From NCBI GenBank assembly GCA_023512835.1, contig CM042091.1, forward strand, positions 5,875,079-5,939,078: DNA of 64,000 nucleotides. Reading direction: 5' to 3'. Made by a program: the position numbers and the translations under genes. Below the pieces are notes generated by a model. It was not told the DNA's origin and did not search any database. It was given only the letters and a program-made list of their open reading frames with translations. Origin of the DNA: Taxillus chinensis (taxonomy: Eukaryota; Streptophyta; Magnoliopsida; Santalales; Loranthaceae). Below, piece after piece: positions 24,939 through 36,379 of this stretch (the stretch's first letter is position 1; each line of letters opens with the position of its first letter).

Positions 24939-25707
24939 GGGACAAGGATTTTTAATTAATGGTACATGCTAGATATCGGAAAAGCTAGCTTGGTGTCAAG
25001 ATGCTAGTTTCTCTTGTTCTCTTCTTTATTCTCCATTTGACTTGATGCAGTTCTCAAAAGGCGTTAGCGTTGCTGCTTTATTCTTCTAGACAGAAACTTT
25101 GTGTGATGCTTCTTTGCAAACAAGGTGCTCTCAATTTTCCAAAGCATTTCATATGTTTTTTTAGATGTATTTTTAAATTGATGCAGTTTTTTCTTCTTCT
25201 AGAACTTATCCGTCCCTTTTTGAGCCTACGTATGGCTTGTAAGTGCTGCAATAACGATGCGCTTTCTGGTTGTGCATTTTGTCATCATAATCTTGGCATC
25301 TGTTCATTCGAGCTCATGGAGCTTTCCGGGTTATGCTTTCTCTGCTCACATTTCATTTTTACTTTATAAATGTCAGATTTTACAGCATAATGTGGTTTAA
25401 CTTTTATAAGTCTAACAATTCCCGTTAGAATGTGAAAGTTTATAGGGAAACACATTTAGATAAGTCACTATTTTCTCTTGAGAAGAAATTCACATTCCTT
25501 TTATTTTCTTTTTCCGTAATGAGGAGATTGGGGCCTACAAATGCCTCTGAAAAGATTGATCCCCGGTTTCACAAACAACAATTTCTCCATATATTGATTG
25601 GCATCTCCCATTGTTTTCCACTCTGAGACAAATAAATTGGTAAAATAAGGTCATTAATGATCTCTATCTTGTTCTTTCACAGGAGGCATGAATTGCGTCA
25701 GTCACAA

Positions 25708-28700
25708 TTAGGACTCTTTCCATTGTAATCTGTCTAGCCCATCAATGATTGCCTTGCGGAAATCCCCATTGCGAAGAAGAATGGCTGAGACATGGCCACC
25801 GGTGACCCATCTCACTTCCGACCCTGGCCATGCTCTTTGTAGCTCCAGCACTGAATGATTCGGAATGTACCCATCATCCTGAAATCAGCCAAGATTTATT
25901 TCCACAAGAAAAAATTTCAGTCCATTTCTTGGAAAGCCAAGACATGCAAGCAAATCACGGATCATACTCTCAGAGAAGAAATTATTTAAAAGTTGGGATG
26001 ATAATAGTAAAAAAAAAAATTTACAGTGGCAGCAACGAATATGACAGCTTGTGGGTTTTTGGGGATTGGAAAGCGGGTGACATCAGTGAGAGACAGAACT
26101 GTTCGCATCCGTTCTGTCACTTCCTCCAGGCTAGTGGCAGCCTTATGTAGAGCAAGATCATCTCTCAGTGCCTCCCATGCTGTGCCATACTTTAAGATCC
26201 CTTCACAGAATGCCACAGTGGCAGAGTGCGGCGACAGGAATGGGAATGTTGCAACAGGCGTGGGATGCAGCGATCCTACCATCGCAGCATGTACTCCTCC
26301 TGAGTTGCAGAAAATACATAAAACATTTTATGAGATGAAGTGACAGATAGGACGATAGGCGTAATGAGGTTATTTGCATATAATCACCAGAAATAGTATC
26401 ATTTAGAGCACTATTTCCTTTGACTTCATTTCTTGATTGGATACAATTTTTTTTTTAATAAATAAAAATTTTTATTAGGAATGAAAAGCACACACAGAGT
26501 ACGCAAATAGCATATATACAATTGGATACTATGTTTTAAGAAAAGGATAATTAAAAAGGATCTCCCCTACGGGAAAACAAAAGGTTGAGGTATGTACAGA
26601 AACTCAAATAAACAAATAACAAATAAGACTGCCGATTGCTGGAATTGCCTTCTATACTAATTAAATCAACTTTCCATTTGTGTGAACAATGCATAAATTT
26701 TATTGGAGTGAAATGTCATCCTCTAGCTTCTGTAATGCTACCACTGTCAATGCAAACAAATCTTTAAGTAAAAATAGTAGATTTGAAATGGCTCCAGTTT
26801 TGTCAATAAATGCATATCCACAACACCTTTGTTTCAAATTTTAAACATTTGAAAAGATATAGTGGCAGGTTGAAACCCAGAAACAGCATTCAAAATCTTG
26901 GATTAGTGAAGGCTCCGTAAGTAAGAGTATTACCCATGCTAAGTCCACAAACACCCAACCTTCCAAACCCTGCCTCAGAGTCTAACCAGTGCAAAAGGCT
27001 ACGTGCCTCTTCAATGGTGGCTCTTCCAAGTAACAGCAAATCACTCACACACAAGAGTTTGGAACCACGCTGCAGCAAAGGGCGTCTCTGCCCATAGAAA
27101 GGGCTGCAGCACCATATTTGAATTGAATCAGAAACTGCATACATACAAGTTTGAAAAACAACCTGCAGTGAAAATTGGCCCTCACCTTTCAAGCACCATT
27201 GTCGCTATGTTTTCTTTCAGCAATGGCCCACCAAGTCGCAATCTCCGCTCATATGTATGGTCCCCTGTGCCTAAAGAAAGAAACCAAAGGCCTTACAGTT
27301 CAAAATTTTAACCTCAGCTTCATAAGCAAGAAAAATATAGTTTGTGTCCCCAAAAGAAGCTTGTAGATCTAATAATCATATATGCACATAGGAACACATG
27401 AGCATTTAATGCAGAAAGGATCTAATATATGGTGCTTAGGACAAAATCAAAAACAAAGTGAAATTAGAAATGCAAGTTATCCATGAAAACAAACTACCAA
27501 TATTTTTTACTCCCCTGTAAATAGAATTTAACTCAACCATGTTTTCAGCAAGTGATAGCTTAGTTGAATTTCAAGCAAAATATATTGAGGTTTTATTTTT
27601 GCGTTTTGATTTCATAACTTTTTACTTTATTAGAATTAGAGTTTGAAATATGATTTTGTAAAAAAAAAAAAAAAAAGTTTAGTAAGAGAGAATGTTTTAA
27701 AAAGGAAAGTTCTTTAAAAGTTTGACCCCATAAAAATTGTAAAAGAGAAAATATGGTGTGCCTAGATAATAAAGAGAAAAAAATTATTAAATAAATAAAT
27801 TGAGTCTCAAAATTTAAAAACAAAAAAACTGACAACAATTGAAAGATGTTTTTAAAAACAACTTACTTTATTCATACCGGAATTCAAATCCCCTTTCCAA
27901 ATAAGGGTACCAAACACGACTTATGTACGTGGGGTTCACTTTATGAAAAAAACTAGATGTACCAAACAGATTTTATATCTTTTTATTGGTCACTTGAAAT
28001 ACCATTTGCCATTGCATGTCCCTCATCATTTTGCATTTACGAATTAAAATCTTCTCAGGCCACTTCTGAGGACGTAAGAAGATATCAAATGACAATTATT
28101 TCCTATTTTTCCTATACATGACAGTAACTAAAACCAACAAGGCATATGATAGTTACAGTGAAATCACCGACATAGATCCTAGTCTACCAGTCCACATTAC
28201 CAGCGATGGTGACTTTAATCTTTGAAGTGGAAATCAACTGATAAAAAAGAAGGCCCTGCTTAAAGAGCGAGGGGGGATAACTATGCAAAAAGTATTTCTA
28301 AACTCATATTTCACTATAGATTATTAGATTATATTATTGTTGTCAAGTCCAATCCTCAGTAACATACTACTGTAGTGTCGGTACTTTGATTCCATCTAAA
28401 CAATTTAATAAACTAAATATAGGAAGCAAAAAGAAAAGACCAAGCCATTGGTATTGAACCATCTGGATGACAACCCATCAATGTGAACTAAGCTCCAAGG
28501 AGTCAATGGCTTGGAGTCAAAAACACACACTTCATTTCAATCTCGATGGAACTGAAACATTTTGCAGCTAAATAACAAACCCACATAGACGCGTGGTATA
28601 CCTGCAAGGTGAACGACGCAAGCCATCTCACGCGGCTGCACAAACTTGGGCGAGAGAAAGGCAACTCTAGCATTGTGACATTCAGGAGGCAATGCAGTTA

Positions 28701-28974
28701 GAAGCTTCTCGTCACAAGGAGTCTTGAAGACCCCTTCTCTCAACAAGGCCGTCTTGGTCTCCCAAACCGTCCTCCAAATGGGGTGGATCGAACTGGGAGC
28801 CCAGACCTGGTTTTCAAGGACCGGGAAGTGCTGCTTGATCATCCTCTCTAACATATCAATACTGCTGCCCCACCCTCTTGAGAAAAATGGGGGGCTTATT
28901 TTTGTTCTGTGTATTAATGCCCCATAAATATGATCCAACACATAGTGGAGCACACCCAGATTCACAGTCACCAT
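25708..28974 (-). CDS. ABHD18-like alpha/beta hydrolase (5 exons, 357 aa)
   Basis: Exons in transcript order: 28974-28602, 27270-27186, 27103-26934, 26299-26025, 25878-25708. Every junction is GT-AG and the phases join to 1074 nt. Landmarks: N-terminal MVTVNLGVLHYVLDHIYG; AFLSP...HLAGTGDHTYERRL at the exon 1-2 junction; SPFYGQRRPLLQRGSKLL; the nucleophile elbow GLSMGG (Ser of G-x-S-x-G) across the exon 3-4 junction; ATDDGYIP, with a probable acid residue; and GGHVSA, with the probable catalytic His near the C-terminus. This fits the ABHD18 family (Pfam PF09752, formerly DUF2048). Substrate and cellular role are not established from the sequence; an esterase or lipase-type hydrolase is expected. 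The catalytic motifs are intact, so the gene is probably functional. The first intron (27271-28601) is the longest and AT-rich. Confidence 0.92.
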
Positions 28975-30157
28975 ATTTCAACTCACTCCCAATTCAGAAC
29001 CCACAAACCAAACAACGATGTACAATCGATTCAGAAGAAACCCAAAACCAATGCGAATCACACAAACAACCCAAAAGGGTCTCCGCAACCACGATTCAAC
29101 TGAAATAAAGGTTCACCATTCGCAGAGGATGTTTCAAGCGTCCGATTAACGAATCAACGCCACAAAATCTAAAGCCTAATCATCGTATTCTACGAACAGG
29201 TGAATATAAATTGGAGCAAGAAATTGAATTACGAAACCGATCTGAAATCCAGGATGAACCCCGAAACCACGGGAAAACAAAAACCCAGAAAAAAAAAATG
29301 ATACAAGGAATGAAAGAATTCAAAACACGGGACTTGAAAGATTGCGAACCCAAAAATTAGGATATGGGAAGAGATTAGAATGCGGGCCGATCCAGGAAAA
29401 GGTTACACAATAGAAAATTCAAATACAATGGGTAAGGGGAGAAGAAACAATGGGTGTGTTTAGGAATCCAAACGATAGAGCCACCAGATTATGAAACTGC
29501 GGATGATGGACAAAATTGGTTTTCTCGCGTTGGTCAGCAGTGAGTCACCTCAAAACAAAATCCTATCCTATCAATTACAATAAGGATATGAGATTAGGTC
29601 CCATACCGTTCGTCTCGGCATTTAGTCGTCGCGCGAGCCGCGCTTCGGTATCTACAGTTTTTATAACCGGCATAAAGGGTGTTTGTTCAGTCATAAATTA
29701 TATTAACTATTCCGATCATTACTAAAATAATTATTACAATTTTAACTAACTATAAAATATTTATTATTTTTTAAAATATAACTGTTATAAAATAATTACT
29801 AAGATTTTAGTACCACAAAACAATTATGTAGATAATATATTGATTTGTCTGCGGTACAATGTATTGACACATGCAAGTGGTTAATGTATATGGAAATATG
29901 GTTAGCTAAAAATTTTCTTATTCAAAATTTGTTCAAAAGTAAATTTATTTATTTTCTATAAATGTTAAATTATGGGTGAGTAATGTATACCTGCACTTGT
30001 TACTTTGCTCAGTGTATGAGATGGGTTATTCCACTCATACGAGGGCAAGTTGTGGTTTTAAAATTTGACCCTCCTCCTTTCCCTCTTGAGCGAGAGCGGA
30101 AAGCAGTAATAAATATCGAGATATTTCGCTTTGCCCCTAACCAAATCACGGTGGAAG
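28975..30157. other. Upstream region of the hydrolase gene and intergenic DNA
   Basis: The first 500 bp upstream of the hydrolase ATG (to about 29480) is A-rich on the + strand and probably holds its 5'UTR and promoter. At 29590-29660 is a short CG-rich patch (GTCGTCGCGCGAGCCGCGC) without a recognisable gene. Beyond it the DNA is AT-rich up to the transposase relic. Confidence 0.45.
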
Positions 30158-30960
30158 CTAATGATCCATACTTTGTCCAAAGACGTAATGCTTGTGAAGT
30201 TCTTTGCTTGTCGTCCTTTCAGAAGATTATAACTATTATTAGAATGCATGCATATGGTGTTTCAGCAAATTTAGTGGATGATTACATACAGATCAGTCAA
30301 AGTAACGCCATAAAATGTCTCAAAATATTTGTAAAGGAAATTATTATAACATTTGAAAATGAATACCTGCGATCGCCAACTAAACTCATAGACCGTTGTA
30401 AATTGGTAAAAGTCTTGGCTTTCTAGCTAGGTATGTTGTGGAACATTACTTGCATGCATTGAAAGTGGAAGAATTATCCAATTGTGTGGCTGGGGGTGTA
30501 TTCTAATCATACACATGCATCAACTATTATATTAAAAGTTGTTGATTCATGTATTTTTTTAGATTTGGCATATAATGTTTGGCCTATCGGGATCTCTTAA
30601 TGACATTAATGTGCTAGATTGATTTATTATTTTTCTAAACTCGTAAGACATGCTCCGTCGGCAAATTATTTAATTAATGGACATGACTACATAATTAGAT
30701 ATTATCTAAAATTGATGACTTTTGTAAAAACAATTCTATCCCCTGGTGACCTAAAAAATAATATTTTGCAACATGTCAAACAAGCATTTGAGATGCTACA
30801 ATTATGTTAGGCAATAATATAATTATTGAAAATAAGCGAGATATAAAATAAAACAATCATGATTACGAATAATGAATTTATTTGGTCACATCATCACATC
30901 AAAGATAGAGACATCTATTGTCAACTACAAGACGATCTTGTTGAGCATTGTTGGCAAGTG
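30158..30960 (+). pseudogene. PIF/Harbinger transposase relic (ALP1-like)
   Basis: The frame at about 30158-30425 reads NDPYFVQRRNA, then LSSFQKII, RMHAYGVSANLVDDYI and EYLRSPT, which is the N-terminal half of plant Harbinger (ALP1-like) transposases. After a stop the similarity goes on across frames: CMH followed by KWKNYP near 30450-30480, SANYLINGHDYIIRYYL near 30655-30715 (the catalytic-domain region corresponding to NYxINGHxYxxGYYLADGIYP), and DDLVEHCWQ near 30930-30957 at the usual C-terminus. Stops and frameshifts make it non-functional. Element ends and target-site duplications were not found. It is a possible past source for the TTA-flanked MITEs in this window, but there is no direct link. 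Confidence 0.82.
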
Positions 30961-31714
30961 GAGATTAAGAACTTAATAGTTTATTTATTTTGTTTTTGAA
31001 TGATTGTTTTTTATTATTTTAATTTTTGAATTACCCTGGTTGTATGTTTGTAATGGTATTTTCCAAAGTATCATGATATGTAAGCTTTTGAACTTATTTC
31101 AATATTTTAAATTATAAATACAAATTGTTAGTACATAAAATAAAATAAAAACCACTAAATTGAAACAAGTTCATACATGGACCACATACTAGGAAAATAA
31201 GAAATATTAATTTGGAATTAAAAATTATTTAATCATATGTCCGTCATTTTGTTTAGAATTTCTATAGGCGATTGTAATATTTTGCTATCATAAATATTTA
31301 TGTTACTAGTATCTAAATCACAATTCTTTCTTCCTTTTCTATTCTAATTCAAGTTTTTGTTCATTTTGAACAAATGTATTATCCAATAGATTTAATTTGT
31401 TTCGATGCATTATAATTTCTCATTCCTAAATTCTTCTAACAGAGAAACAATAGGAACACTTTACTGATCAATGCATCCCTTGCCTTTTTCCTTCTTTAAT
31501 TGAAGTTTTGAGACTTTTTTACCAAGTAATCTATTTAAGTCCACGTATGTGTCAACTGCAATATTATCATCTCCTAAATGTAATGTTTTAGGTGTGGAAG
31601 GAGTAGATGATTTCATTCATAGCTATCAATTGACCTTAGATAAGGTCTCCGTCTCTCCCCATATGGGATCTCCTATACTAATTTAATTAATCGGTGGATT
31701 GGGTTTGGTTGGCC
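30961..31714. other. AT-rich spacer between two relics
   Basis: AT-rich sequence with no recognisable coding potential. The right part may contain unrecognisable N-terminal coding sequence of the PORR relic that follows. Confidence 0.5.
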
Positions 31715-32225
31715 AACCTGATAAAGCTCGGGCATATGATTATTTTTCTTTCACGAGGATCATGAAGCTAAATGAGTTCAAGCGAAATTTTGGATTCTCA
31801 TATGATTACTTGGTTAGAATTTTACCCAAATATCCTTAATTGTGAATCATAATGGGAGGCGTAGCACAGTGGAGATTGAGCTTGCATCCTGGAATCCTGA
31901 TAGTTTTTTTTTTTTGCAATTGAAACCTCAGCTAACAAACTGGGTTTTGAAGCCACAATTTTCATGCTCATAGACATTAAGTTAGGTCAAATCATTGGAA
32001 AGGTTTCGTGAATTTAATGTAACTCCATATATTTCACCTTATTCGGATCCTAGGGCTTTGGTGGAAGGATCAATGGAGATGGAGTATAGTTTTCCTGAAA
32101 AATTAAATATTCTATTACTCAAGCATCCGGGCACATTTTATGTTGCAAACAAGTGCCAAATTTACACGGCTTTTCTGAGAGAAGGTTATAAAGGGTTAGA
32201 ATTGATTGATAAAGAGTTGACATAG
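31715..32225 (+). pseudogene. PORR-domain protein relic (organelle RNA-binding family)
   Basis: Across three frames the translation reads RAYDYFSFTRIMKLNEFKRN, then GFSYDYLVRILPKYP, IVNHNGRRSTVEIELASWNP, SANKLGFEA, ERFREFNVTPYISPYSDPRA and SFPEKLNILLLKHPGTFYV, ending in LREGYKGLELIDKELT. This order matches the plant organelle RNA recognition (PORR, PF11955) domain, whose members bind introns in chloroplasts or mitochondria. A central piece of about 30 residues is missing between EGSMEME and SFPEKLN. A stop and frameshifts break the frame, and a run of T lies at about 31907-31916. No intron-like gaps are seen over the covered part, so it may be a retrocopy, but many PORR genes are themselves intron-poor. 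Confidence 0.8.
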
Positions 32226-32731
32226 AGTGCCTTTGTTAAACCCATTATTCAAATTCCCATCTTAGCCTTAATATTTTACTTCGTAGAATAAAGAAATATA
32301 CAATTGCACAACCTGCATAGTTGAGCTAAATTCTGTTGTCTGAAAAGAAAACATTGATTATTAATAATCAAAGAAAAATTGATACAGTTTTTATTTACAA
32401 TGGTAAGTAGCGAAGGCAACCTACAGTTCCTACTTCAGCACAGCAGTGACTATGGCAGGAATCAAGCATGCCCGCTAATCTTACACAAAAGCTCTGAGCC
32501 GACATTTAACATGCAAAATTGTCTACGATCCTACAAGAGGGCCTTCAGGCTTGCATCAGCATGTGAGAGACAACTGACAGCAGAGAAGAAGAAACTGAAA
32601 GTGTAGGCTAAAACATTTCTTTTAAGCGCTCGAACAGGAAATCATCAGATGATGATTATCCCACCAGGCAGGATTGTTTCCCGTTCTCCCTTTCTGCAAA
32701 AACCCTTTCTACCATGAATGTTCTCTTTCTG
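32226..32731 (-). other. Probable 3'UTR and downstream region of the UVI4-like gene
   Basis: The half kilobase downstream of the minus-strand stop at 32732 shows no coding potential. The part nearest the gene (about 32400-32730) is less AT-rich and probably includes the 3'UTR. No clear polyadenylation signal was assigned. Confidence 0.4.
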
Positions 32732-34533
32732 TCAACGAAAAGACATGAGAGTTCGCACCCGCTTCTTCCTATCTTCCTTCTTAGCACTTGGACTTTCCTT
32801 TTGCAACTGCAACTCTTCCTTTACCACTTGCTCCACTGTGTCAATGGACTCCAACAGTTTCTTTTCAGGTGTGAGGACCTCCGACCCTTCATCAGCTTCT
32901 TTCGCAGCAACATCAAGGGAAAGTTTTCGCCTCTTTTCCTTGGGCTCTGGGGGAGCACTGGAAGAAGAAGGTGAATCATCAAATACATTTCCAGCCGCAA
33001 TTTGCCTCAAGGAAGCTCTCGGACTATGCCTTGCGGGAGTCTGAAAATCCTCAACTTCGGCTTCTCTCACTCTAGCTCTTCTCCTTTCGAAGGTCTAATT
33101 AATACATAGTTCAATTAGTGCATGCTGATAACTTCTAGACAAACAAAAACGCGCAACAAAAAAAAGCGGTTGGCACTAAAAACAGGAACTGAACAGCCTG
33201 AATTTGAATTATCCCACACAACCAATTTTTTACACGTACTAATTGAAAGGGGCGTACGACATTAATGTGATAACAAAACTACCTAATGATGGTATTAATG
33301 AACTGATACGGCAGGAGAAGCGACTATTAAATATCTTCTTATCATTGCATCGACTCAAAAAATGGACAAAAACATAATCACCAGGGAGTTGTTGAATTGA
33401 CACTTGTATATAACTACTCCCTCAAAAAAAGGAAGTAACATAAATAGTCCAAGAACCACAGGTAAAATCTCCATGAGGCACCAACCAATTCTTTGATTCC
33501 TGCCTGCATACACGAATTTATCCACCAAGACTCTTCTCTAGATGTTAAACAGAGTTAAGCAGGGTTGAATTGACACTTGTATATAACTACTCCCTCAAAA
33601 AAAGGAAGTAACATAAATAGTCCAAGAACCACAGGTAAAATCTCCATGAGGCACCAACCAATTCTTTGATTCCTGCCTGCATACACGAATTTATCCACCA
33701 TGACTCTTCTCTAGATGTTAAACAGAGTTAAGCAGGGTTGGGACCTTTTTTATATCTTGGGTTCCTTAGTAATCAATTTCCCCCACGGCCCCACTGACAA
33801 CCCCAAATGAATATTAAGCACGCAAGCAATTAAGCAGTTCGATCCATAAGTGTGTCCATGCGTTTGCAAAAAAAAGAACTACGTAAAGCATTCAAATAAC
33901 AGGGTTGCCTTGGATTAGCGTTTTGAGACTTACCATTTTAAGAGGTTCAACTATGTACAATGCTCGAACACTTCAACGTGAATAAATGCTTTTCAGGAAA
34001 CAAAACGAGACTTCACAAAAACAGACCCAAAAGCACAGACAAAAAAAAAAAGAATCGAAGGAGTAAGGTAAATGGAACCCCCACGCTTCAGCCAACAAAA
34101 TTACATAAACGCAAACAGAAACGAAGCAAGAAAAAAAAACGTAAAGGACAAGAAAACGTACCCGCACGACAGTTGTAATGTCTCGCAGCGGCGTTCTTGG
34201 GTACCAAGACGGCAACACGCTGTTCCTGGCGCGGTTGCTCCTGCCTCGCCACCGCAGCATATTCTCCCTCCCCGGAGACGGAGTTCCAATACCCATCCAC
34301 CCGCGCCCTCCAGATCTCGGAGACCCATAGCCGACCCACCCCCGCCTTCCGCCGACATTGCCCGTTCGTCTGAACGCCGTGGGCGTGGTAGGCGCCGTGG
34401 GCGTCCGGAGAACATCCGATTCGAGGCTTGATGTTCCCTCCGCCTCGCCCGCTTGTTGTCCGAGGCGGCGCGCTTGCTGGCGCCTCAGCATGAGCGCCAA
34501 ATCGAACGGCCTCGATAGCCTGTCTCTAGGCAT
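32732..34533 (-). CDS. UVI4: POLYCHOME/UVI4-like APC/C inhibitor (2 coding exons, 244 aa)
   Basis: Exons: 34533-34162 and 33094-32732, joined in phase 0 over a GT-AG intron of 1067 bp. Total coding length is 735 nt, close to Arabidopsis OSD1 and UVI4. An in-frame TAA lies six bases before the ATG, fixing the start. The N-terminus [12 protein letters not shown] contains an RxxL destruction-box-like motif. Residues near 88-91 read GREN, matching the GxEN box. [15 protein letters not shown] ends exon 1 and continues into ERRRAR. The C-terminal block is [18 protein letters not shown]...[11 protein letters not shown]. This family inhibits the anaphase-promoting complex; loss in Arabidopsis alters endoreduplication (UVI4) or the second meiotic division (OSD1). 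The family's C-terminal Met-Arg tail here reads Phe-Arg. A 5'UTR intron is likely (donor near 34778). UVI4 versus OSD1 orthology is not resolved. Confidence 0.88.
33391..33736. repeat. 173-bp tandem duplication in the UVI4-like intron
   Basis: Units 33391-33563 and 33564-33736 are identical except for one base (CCACCAAGACTC versus CCACCATGACTC). The duplication lies wholly within the single coding-sequence intron and leaves the splice sites intact. Near-identity shows it is recent. Confidence 0.95.
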
Positions 34534-35085
34534 CGCCGATTACTAAGCTCCCACTACACACCCAAAGAACAAAAAATGAATATTTTATCAGAACACACTA
34601 GCGACAACAACAAAAACAACAACAAGAAGCTCCAATGTATGTGACATGAATATCTATGAGAAGAACATAGGTCTGAGATTATCACTTTTTCCGACCAGAC
34701 CACAAACCATGAATCTAGAATCACAGGAATGAAACAGAGATCGAATCTGAAGAAGGAGATTGGAGATTGATAGATTACCTTGGTGTTGCAGGGGGGGATG
34801 GTGGGTGGTTGGTTTTTGCTGGCAATGCACCGCGTATCGGAGAGCCGATTAAACAAACAAATAAGCGCAGCGGAGGGGAGGGAGAGACACCAAAAAATGG
34901 TGAAATTTCAAATTTTAGGAATGGGCGGTAAAATATTAGAAAACTCAAAAATCCGGAAATGTTTTTTTAATTTATTTTCAATTTTCAATTTTGCCTTAAA
35001 CGCGCCTAAACGACTGCCCCCAGGGCTCGGGTTGACTCGTTTGTTTCTGGAGCCCCGCTGGACCCGTGATTGCATAATTGATGTA
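34534..35085. other. 5' region of the UVI4-like gene
   Basis: On the minus strand, CAACACCAAG followed by GTAATC near 34779-34788 looks like a 5'UTR splice donor, and GTGTGTAG near 34552-34559 looks like its acceptor, giving an intron of roughly 220 bp. Beyond it, 34790-35060 is a moderately GC-rich, probably regulatory segment. Confidence 0.45.
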
Positions 35086-35277
35086 ATGGCGGCGGCGCTG
35101 AAGGCACTCCTCTCTCCTCAGGCTCAGACTCAGACTCAGACTCAGAGAGAAACGTTACGGGTCGGGTCTCCGCCCGCGTGTTTATTGATTTTGGCTTCGT
35201 TGGGTGTTTTATTGATAGAAGTGTGGTTTTCATTAGGAAATTTAATGACGGCAAGTCGGACAACTATCGAAAGTTGA
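35086..35277 (+). CDS. Short open frame of uncertain status (63 aa)
   Basis: An ATG in ATGGCGGCGGCGCTG opens MAAALKALLSPQAQTQTQTQ, followed by RETLRVG, a hydrophobic stretch (PPACLLILASLGVLLIEVWF) and a stop at 35275-35277. The frame covers a CTCAGA hexamer repeat at 35123-35146 coding for the QT repeats. It has higher GC than its surroundings and starts about 550 bp from the divergent UVI4-like gene. I do not recognise it. It could be the first exon of a truncated gene, a short membrane peptide, or chance in a GC-rich promoter. Confidence 0.2.
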   Translation: MAAALKALLSPQAQTQTQTQRETLRVGSPPACLLILASLGVLLIEVWFSLGNLMTASRTTIES

Positions 35278-35804
35278 AAAGTTCATTAATTTCAAATTTC
35301 GAATTTTCGCTCTTTTTAAAATTTTTAAAAACTTTAAAACAGCGGGTGTCTTAAAAAGAATTTATATTTTAAATTTTGTCACCCCAAATGCAACTAAAGT
35401 TGGTCAACTTACCATAAAAACACCCTTAAATTTTACTCCGTATTTTGGTTGTCACTACAACGTTTTGCGGCCTGTCTTATCATTTCATTAACTAGTTTTT
35501 GGTTTTTGTTTTTTGGGGTGCAGTGCTTTTTATTTCATTTATCCATCCTTTTTTTAATTTTGAATTAATGGATGCAATTAACATATATGCCCGCTTCATT
35601 CGATATGGCTTGGTTGTTCTTTTGCTTGAATGTTTCTTTCAGAACAAATTAATATGAAAATTAATTTTTTAAAGAACAACTAAATTGGCATTATTTATAT
35701 TAATGTTTATTTGTTAATATTTTCCGATTATTCGTTAATCTTTACAAGTACTTATTCATAAAACATGTTTGCATATATTATTCTTAAATTCTTTGACCAT
35801 ATTA
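35278..35804. other. AT-rich DNA including one copy of a duplicated intergenic block
   Basis: From about 35592, starting near TTCATTCGATATGGC, the sequence is homologous to 44571-44806: the same order of TTGTTCTTTTGCTT, AAAGAACAA, TTGGCATTATTTAT, TACTTATTCATAAAACAT and TTAAATTCTTTGACCA. The right part of the block resumes after the MITE at 36201. Nothing coding was recognised. Confidence 0.65.
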
Positions 35805-36200
35805 GAGCATCCACTATAGCCTCTTTAAATTTTACTTTTCAAAATAACCAAAAGTATCTTTTTTCTATTTTAACAATTTAAGCACATTTTTTAGTCTCTC
35901 TATTTTAACCATTTATCAATTAAAATATTAATTTTTAAATATTTATTTATTCTTTTAAATGTAAAAGTAATTGTGGAAAGAGAAAAAAAAATAGAAAAGT
36001 AAATATGGTAAGAGAAAATATAATATTTTAATAAATAGATAGTGAATAGTATTTGGTTAAATTTAAAGAGTTACTATTTATTTTGTTAAACTTTTAGTTA
36101 TAATAAAGAGTTTGAAAAGTATAATTTTAAGACAGTTTTATTAAATTAGCTATTCAAGTTAACAAAAACAATACAAATAGAGAGTCTATAATAAATGTTC
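35805..36200. mobile_element. Tourist-like MITE (GAGCATCCA family) with a preserved empty site at 44.8 kb
   Basis: The 396-bp element begins GAGCATCCACTATAGCCTC and ends TCTATAATAAATGTTC, whose reverse complement GAACATTTATTATAGA pairs with the left end. TTA flanks both sides (35802-35804 and 36201-36203). The duplicated intergenic block at 44571-44890 has the same flanks without the insert, with a single TTA at 44807-44809. This confirms both boundaries and the 3-bp duplication. The TTA duplication points to PIF/Harbinger-type mobilisation. It does not code for protein. Confidence 0.9.
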
Positions 36201-36379
36201 TTATCCATTACAGATAAAACTATCCAGTTGTTATTCAAATATCAAATTATTTTTTTTAGCAATCTAATTAAATATTTAATATCACAAATTAAATTTAAAA
36301 AAAAAAACATCAAACGTGGCTTTATATTATCAATATTATGTAATATATATACACACAAATTTAATAGACACTAATACCG

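Larger units (their letters stand above)
24273..25707. other. MCTP upstream region and intergenic DNA
   Basis: The 24315-24318 acceptor implies that the MCTP 5'UTR continues somewhere upstream, but the non-coding exon could not be placed. A run of 20 G residues lies at 24737-24756. A duplicated segment of about 46-50 bp containing ATCCAATGCAGCAA and CAATAATAG lies at about 24808-24857 and 24893-24938. No coding gene was recognised between here and the hydrolase stop at 25708. Confidence 0.5.

Noticed and set aside
34072..34431. 119-residue plus-strand frame rich in Arg and Pro
   Set aside because: It is antisense to exon 1 of the UVI4-like gene, which has clear family motifs and an in-phase second exon.
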